Origin: Oscheius dolichura | Lineage: Eukaryota; Nematoda; Chromadorea; Rhabditida; Rhabditidae | DNA length: 64,000 bases | Direction of reading: 5' to 3' | Assembly (NCBI GenBank): GCA_932521035.1 | Contig: OW051494.1 | Span: forward strand, 1,350,001-1,414,000 | In this document: one piece after another, positions 58,101 through 64,000 of the stretch | How positions within the stretch are numbered: the stretch's first letter is position 1 | Layout: each line of letters starts with the position of its first letter | Notes under the pieces: model-generated | The model's input: only the letters and a program-made list of their open reading frames with translations | Databases searched by the model: none | Told to the model about the DNA's origin: nothing | Made by a program: the position numbers and the translations under genes

Positions 58101-58660
58101 GGTCAATTGAGCCGCGCGGCAGATTTCTTGGGGCTCCACTTGGCGGGAAATAGATATCGGGCTTGATATTTACAAATTCTGTTTATTTAAAGGGGTTGTT
58201 CCCGCCTTTTTTAATTTAGATGATTTCCCGGGCAGAAGAAAGGTACGGTAATGGAAGCGCGCGCGCGGGGGCTTTGAAGGCGAGAAATGGTCCGAAAATG
58301 TCGGGATAAAAGAGAACCGCTGGAGGGTGGTCAAGGGGCAGAGAGAGAGAGAGAGAGATGAAGCCTGCCCCCTGTCTCTTTTTGCCTTTTCAGGTAGGGA
58401 CCCACTTGAAATGTGAGTGGAAAAGTCGTTAGTACAGATGGTTAGGCGGGTGCGGAGTGTGCGTTAAGAGTGTGGCGACAACCGCCCGAAGCCGGCCACT
58501 CATAACACTTATCCGAAAGAAGAGAACAACTATCACGAACCAACAAGTGTCCGAGAGAGGACAGGAGGAGACAAGAAGCTGCTGTTGCTGGACATTGGAA
58601 AAGGGGAGGAGGGGGGAGATCTTGGGGGAGGGGGGCCTAGGTTCTGGAACCAGGGGCCCC
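55105..58660. other. Spacer rich in the dispersed 16-base motif
   Basis: Between the tRNA and the last family C element I see no exon chain. Copies of GCCACAGTTAGACAGC or its complement lie at about 56148, 56188, 56332, 56488, 56852, 56895, 57271, 57425 and 57585. The frame at 57633-58166 is long but has no motif or codon bias. Confidence 0.5.
58341..58358. repeat. (GA)n microsatellite
   Basis: About 9 GA units. Confidence 0.9.
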
Positions 58661-58800
58661 TACAGTCCGATCCCCTGCACCCGTAGAGTCTCGGCAAGAC
58701 AATGATATAAAGGCGAGACAGTTTTATAACAGTTCTGATCAAAGAAGTCCGACTGCCGAAACTTCACGGGTGCAGGGGATCGGACCATGGAGTACCGGCC
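58661..58800. mobile_element. MITE family C, copy 5
   Basis: CAGTCCGATCCCCTGCACCC and GGGTGCAGGGGATCGGACC ends; centre TTATAACAGTTCTGATCAAA. Confidence 0.88.
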
Positions 58801-59348
58801 TAGGAAGGGGATCTCTGCCCCTTCTACCCGTCCCCGGATGCCCCCAGGAGTAAATAAGAGGATTACGGTAGACTGAATTAAGCGGGCCGACGGCAGCGGC
58901 GTAGGGTAATAACTGAAACCTTAGAACTCGAGGAGTTGAGGTGGAGAAGGGCTTCCGTGACAGATGGCTTGGGGATAAGCCGAGACGGGGCGAATAACAG
59001 ACTGTGGTTGCGGGTTTCCCGGAAAGACTGAGAGAGAGAGAGAAGCTATATCTGTGTAGACTACGTGCGGGAAAAGGTTATCCTGGAAGGGCTTCAGGGG
59101 GACGAAATTAAACGGGGATCTGTGGAATAGAGGGAATATGGCACTGATCTTCAGGAAATATCGTCGAAAATGAGAGGAAACCTGCTCTGATAGCAGTTTT
59201 AACCAATTTTCTTTGAAATCTACAGAATTTGCTGTTAAAATGCTCGAATTTACGGCAGCAAGGACAGTTGTTTTATAGAAAGAACGCTAATTATAGCCTG
59301 ACCTGGAAGACGCTGCGATCACTTTCTCCAATTGAGCTCTGATCTCAT

Positions 59349-59421
59349 GGCCGCGTGGCGCAATGGATAACGCGTCTGCCTACGGAGCAGAAGATTGCAG
59401 GTTCGAATCCTGCCGTGGTCG
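59349..59421 (+). tRNA. tRNA-Arg (ACG), copy 2
   Basis: Identical over all 73 bases to the gene at 55032, on the same strand, 4.3 kb downstream. The 5' flank differs; the 3' flanks share only a short GAAAC and a T-rich run. Confidence 0.97.
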
Positions 59422-62400
59422 AAACTTCTTTTGCTTTCTTTTGGACTGCCAACAATTTTCAAAACTTTGTTCTGGTTTTTTTCGCTCAAAAACTCATCTA
59501 TTTTAAAAAGATAAGGTAAAATGAAGAAAGAGACTGGTAGGTGGAATGATAAAAGTTAGACAGACACCTTACTCTTTCCATGATAATAGGTCACGTCGCG
59601 ACATTTTGTACAGTCAAAAGAAGAGACAGCGGACTCAAGAAAGAAAAGTGGCAGCAGATGCCGGCAGGGGAGGGACATCTGGAACGCGGAAAAACTCCAA
59701 CTGGGCTCTGTGCTGGCTGGATGGAGAGCCAACTGTGTGAACTTAGAACGCCGAAAGGTCAACCGGGGGGAGATTGGTTCCTCCTGGGGAAAAATGGGGG
59801 GAAATTCGGGTGGTTTCGACTTTATAAAGTCTGTGGATTTCGAAGGGAAAAGGGAAAAGTGGTGGGAAAGGAAGAAAATGGAGAAAATGAGGTCCTGAAC
59901 GAAAAATATTAAAGATTTTTGGGAAATAATAAACAAGAGGATATATAGGGTCACGGGGGAGATAGCCAGTGATTTTCTGACCCCCTCCTGGTTCCTGAGA
60001 GAAGAGAGGACGATGCACAATGTGTTCGTAATCAGCCAGCCGGGGGTAGCAGCCCGTCCCGTCGCGTCCTCTGGCCGACTGGGTTAGCCGGGTTTAAAAT
60101 GAAAAAGAAGTACCCAAGGGGTCCGAGTGGTCGAGTGGTCAGTTCACTCGTCTCTCCCCTCCCCCTCTCCCGCGATTTTGCTTGCGGCTTTTGCAAGAAG
60201 AGGGGGGACCAGCCAGGTGTAATCTACACACGGGAACAGGGGGCATCGCAGACATTTCACGCGTTTTGGACCTCTATCTACTCCCATTTCAGATTTTTTT
60301 GGTCAGCATGCAAAAGATGCACAAGAGAAGAGGTCACCTGAAAATGAAGACTTGAGATACGGGAAAAAACACAGCCACAGTTAGACAGCCAAACGACCAA
60401 GATAGACAGCTAGCCACAGTTAGACTAGCCCGAATGAATTTAGCTGTTGAAAACTTCAAATATTTGAACCAGCCGTTGTTTTCTGTCATTAAAATTGGGA
60501 CGAAGAGATAGGGAAACAGCCACAGTTAGACAGCGTTGAAAGGAGCCTCCAACTATGTAAAAATTTGGATATTTTCGTTTCAGGATCTTTAGAACCTGGA
60601 CGGATTAGTGGGCTCTGTGAGCCACAGCCGGGACAGCCACAGTTAGACAGCGGCGCCAAGAATTAAAAATGCCCTCTAAAAGGCCTACAAATTCCGCCAA
60701 TAAAGATTTTACGCAAAAGTGAGACCTTTTAAAATTGAAAGCATGGCTTCCTTGTGTGTTGGAGGTCTTCCCCCTCGGGGGCAGCGTCTAATGAAAAATG
60801 GCATTGAAGGTTGGATCTTTGACGCCCCGATTCATAAACATTTATTCGCGGCTTTTTTTTGGAAAAGGAACCCGGCTTTGGGAAAGTTGAAAGCGCCACA
60901 GTTAGACAGCAGGGAAAAGCAAATGGGCCGAAAAAAACGCCTCCTCCTTGTGAAATCGTGGGAAAATCGGGGGAGAGGGTGACAACTCTAGAACAAGCAG
61001 TCAATGTGACGTCTTTCCCCGAGAATAATATTCTTTTAAAAGAAAAATAGGACGGCTACTTCTCCTAGGAGGTCCTCGCTGAATAGGTGTCCAAGGGGGC
61101 GTACTTGGGTTATTCACCAACTGTTTCTAGGCAGCACCCGGAGGGACACATTAGTCTCGAAATAGGTGAGAAAGGTAGCCCCTGGCCCCTCTGCTTACTA
61201 GGGAAGGGGAAAGGCCTCCGGGATCGAGTCAAGTAAGAGTAAGTGCCTGTGGGTGGGGCCCCTCCCCCCTCTCGCCGAGAGATCTCTTCGTCACACGTTA
61301 CCGTATACCCAGAGATCTCCGCCTGGATATATTTACTGCTGGTGGCAGTGATGAGTTGCGTGCCTACTTTAATGGCTCGATGAAACCCAATCCCAGCAGT
61401 CTAGGAGAAGAATTCCGAAAGTGAAACCCAAGACTTGAGGACAGAAAAGGCAGCCAGGGGGGATCAGTGAAGAGAAGAGAAGAGATTGAGGTTCGGCTAG
61501 AGAGAGGAGCGCGGCTTTAAGAATAAGGAGGTAATTTGAGGACAGGGAACTTTACTTTACTTTGAAAAGGAGCAAGATTACAGGAATCGAAACAGGCGCG
61601 CCGCAGCCCGTACTTTAAAGGTCTGTAACTCAACAAGAGAAGCATAATTTTCGGTCAAACTTATGTTGCCTTGTAGAGAATTTTCTGCTCTATTAAACGT
61701 ACTAAAAAGTTGCAGATTCTATAATATAATTCAAAAGTTATGAGGCACCAAACATAGGACTGCGAAACTCAGAATTGCGCGCTAAATAATCTGAAAATAA
61801 TGGAAATTCAGCCTAGAATGAGGATAAAAGTATGCTAGTCATAGAAATTAAAGAGCTGCCTATGTTTTAAGTCTTCCAAAAAGGAAAAGAAGCGGGTTCC
61901 GGGACCTGTAGAAGTGGCCAGAAGGAAGAAATGGAGCTGACTCCCATCTGCAGGTGGCGACAAGTGTTCCGGCACCCACTTTACCGCGCACACGGCTCTA
62001 CCACTCGGCCATCTCCCAGCAGCTGTCAGGATCGCCCTTACAAGTCTGAGTAACGGATCTAGAACACGCACATTGAGAGGCGACGTTGGTAAATAGAGAA
62101 CCACGCAAAGTATTCATGACAAAGTATACGGTATTTTGCAAGGAGAGGGGTTAGTGCATCAAACAACGGAAATGGGGAATCTTACTGTAAATTTCGTGGA
62201 AAGAGTTGCAGAACATACGATAAAAGCTCAAAAAGCCGATTCTCACAGCGAAAACAGAGGGCCGGGTGGTTCAATTCGGCTAATTCTTCTTTACTTTGGC
62301 ACAATACGTAGAGAATAATCGAATTCTCCCCCAGAATTGAACGATACGTTCGCCGAAACCTTTAATCCATATTATACGGATCCATGCCTAAAATTGGGGT

Positions 62401-62708
62401 AAGCGGAAGAGGAGAAGTCTCGTATCTCCCTAAAGAACAGTGGAAGCTTCGCTTTCAGACGAAAAAATTAAGCACACAAGATGATACAGAGCCAGTAGAT
62501 TGAAAAGAAGTGGTATCCTTCCCATAAGGGGTTGATGGACGTCAATGAGAAGGTGGGTAAGGATATTTGTAGATGTGGGATTGAAAATGACCATAAGGAA
62601 AGGATCTGAGCTTCAACCATGGTCCGCTACATGGAGAAATCTAGACAACGAAGATATTGGGAATATAATAAGCCTATGGCTGCGCGGGGGTCCGGCCAAC
62701 GTTCTCCC
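59422..62708. other. Spacer, no supported gene
   Basis: Further copies of the 16-base motif at about 60373, 60413, 60519, 60635 and 60896. A box-A-like TGGCCGAGTGG on the minus strand near 62010 does not fold into a tRNA. No exon chain seen. Confidence 0.45.
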
Positions 62709-63048
62709 TCACCGCACCCAAAAACTCACCAAATGCGCGCCGCGCTCGAATAATTCGACCTTGCTTATTTTTTTTATATCTACCTTGTTCAGAATTTTAT
62801 GGCGGACAAGCTGGTATAGGTTATATTCCATAAGAATAAGAAAATGTTGAGTTATCAAGAGAAACGCTATGTTCACCTCAAAGACTCTATTTTGGGTTAT
62901 ATCTCGGCAATTACTTATTCTTATAGAATATAACTTATACCAGCTTTTCCGCCATAAAATTCTGAACAAGATAGACATTAGAAAAATAAGTAAGGTCGAA
63001 TTCTTCGAGCGCGGCGCGCATTTGGTGAGTTTTTGAGTGCGGTGAGGA
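62709..63048. mobile_element. MITE-like inverted repeat of about 340 bp (family D)
   Basis: Left end CTCACCGCACCCAAAAACTC and right end GAGTTTTTGAGTGCGGTGAG are complements. Arms of about 130 bases include CAAATGCGCGCCGCGCTCGA and ACCAGCTTTTCCGCCATAAA-type sequence. Half of the same element lies in lectin 5 intron 2. Confidence 0.82.
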
Positions 63049-64000
63049 AAAACCTTGGCCTTCCAGGCCCAGTATTGTTCAAACTTTGGAAATCCATCAA
63101 AAAATGTTCTTCACTTCAAGAAAAAACTCTACGATTATCATCTTGGAATAAACTTCTCCGGATGAGAAGCTTATGATCCATAAGTTATGGATTAGTCAGT
63201 TCATTTCTTCTAAAATTAGATAAATTGCAGAGAAAGTGTGTCCATGTTTGCGAAGGATCTGAGCAAATCCTAAAATCCGCCAAGATGGCTATCATCTCCT
63301 CCGACCCGGGGCTTGATTACGTACTCCCACACCCAGGATCAGGGGGCTTCTGCCGAAAGCTGAAGATTTGAAAGGGGCACTTGATATGGATCTCTCTTTG
63401 TGTAAAACTGGACAAATCCTAGGTTAGAAGGCGGCTGAATAATTAGGGAAATCGTTGTAGGACCCTATGGGGAAGAATTTCCCCGGGTACAGGAGTGATT
63501 GTCCTTTGAGAAGACGTTCCTTCTCCCCCTCTTTACCATTAATTCAGTCTCTACGGATGCGTGATGACAAATGGCTGACCGGCACGCAGCACAGAGACCT
63601 CCTATTACTGCATACATTCCTAAGCTTACTGGATGGGGAGATGTTCAGAAAAAGGACGAGATCGAACCAGTTTCCCTTCAGGACCCTTCAGGACTCAACC
63701 CTGGAAATTAATCTTTCTACTGGGGGTTTTGTGTGGCTTCTAAACGGGAACCCTCCCCGCAAATTCTACTGGATTGAATCTTTCCAGGTCTCGACGCGAT
63801 CTAGGCATTATTCGGTCATTTTCTTCCTACTTGCTGTATTCTTTTTGTTTCTTTTGTTTTTGTACATTTTTATGTTTTCCGCTTCTCTTTTTTTTGGCGG
63901 CAGATATTATATTTCTTGTTCTTTTGTTGTTATCTTGTTTCATTGTCGTTTTTTAGCGACGCCGCGATTTATCTCTTATCTCTCCAGCGGTTGACAGCTG
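63049..64000. other. Window end, no supported gene
   Basis: A plus-strand frame at 63467-63994 runs nearly to the window edge. Its last third is T-rich and translates to a Phe/Leu string, which need not be a true membrane segment. No splice or domain evidence. Confidence 0.4.

Noticed and set aside
57633-58166. 177-codon plus-strand frame
   Set aside because: No domain, mixed composition with low-complexity Lys/Arg runs, no splice or codon-bias support. Long frames arise by chance in this GC range.
40527-59043. Direct repeats considered as a CRISPR-like array
   Set aside because: The DNA is eukaryotic and the repeats are microsatellites or single dispersed motifs without regular spacers.
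60118-60150. tRNA-like start (GGTCCGAGTGGTCGAGTGGTC)
   Set aside because: Only the D-arm resembles a tRNA; the rest is C/T-rich and does not fold.
61955-62030. tRNA-like segment on the minus strand (TGGCCGAGTGGTAGAGC)
   Set aside because: Good box A, but no box B or anticodon and T stems within range; at best a tRNA-derived remnant.
63467-63994. 175-codon frame at the right edge, seeming membrane protein
   Set aside because: The hydrophobic end is simply a T-rich tract (TTT/CTT/TTC). No start context or homologous pattern.

Overview
The window is nuclear DNA from a nematode, most likely a free-living chromadorean. The evidence is genes split by many short introns (about 30-60 nt, TTTCAG-type acceptors), secreted C-type lectin/CUB genes in tandem, a divergent F-box gene, an eEF1A tail of nematode type, and split tRNA promoters rather than operons of bacterial type. 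No database search was possible; family calls rest on motifs read from the conceptual translation, and exon borders were set by GT/AG sites, reading-frame continuity and comparison of paralogues inside the window.

Layout. 1-137: 3' end of an eEF1A gene (+). 789-2593 (-): a small three-exon gene for a probable tail-anchored membrane protein, whose 1.3-kb intron carries an initiator tRNA-Met. 5019-6097 (+): an unknown helical protein with a second, paralogous last exon just downstream. 6528-22136 (+): four tandem lectin genes plus one 3' fragment, built as signal peptide, two C-type lectin domains (CTLD), CUB, and in two intact copies a C-terminal region resembling a von Willebrand A fold without its metal site. 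One copy ends in a different CUB-like module and one stops after the CUB. 23649-25185 (+): a shorter single-CTLD lectin with a Thr-rich linker. Between them, on the minus strand (about 22838-23231), is an N-lobe-only protein kinase remnant.

27966-28604 (+): an exon with a calponin-homology-like domain. 28752-30855 (+): a six-exon F-box-type gene. 31518-37211 (-): a gene of at least 16 exons for a BED zinc-finger protein derived from a hAT transposase that has lost recognisable catalytic acids. 39 kb to the end: about 25 kb with no gene I can support apart from two identical tRNA-Arg(ACG) genes; it is rich in GA microsatellites, inverted-repeat elements and a dispersed 16-base motif.

How it fits together: the lectin cluster looks like a recently expanded family of secreted, probably intestinal, proteins. 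Four of its genes have a GATA-type site (CTTATC) only 7-10 bases before the start codon. Introns in the cluster have been colonised by small inverted-repeat (MITE-like) elements at different positions in different paralogues, so most insertions followed the duplications. Function of the lectins in immunity or feeding is inference from the family, not shown by the sequence.
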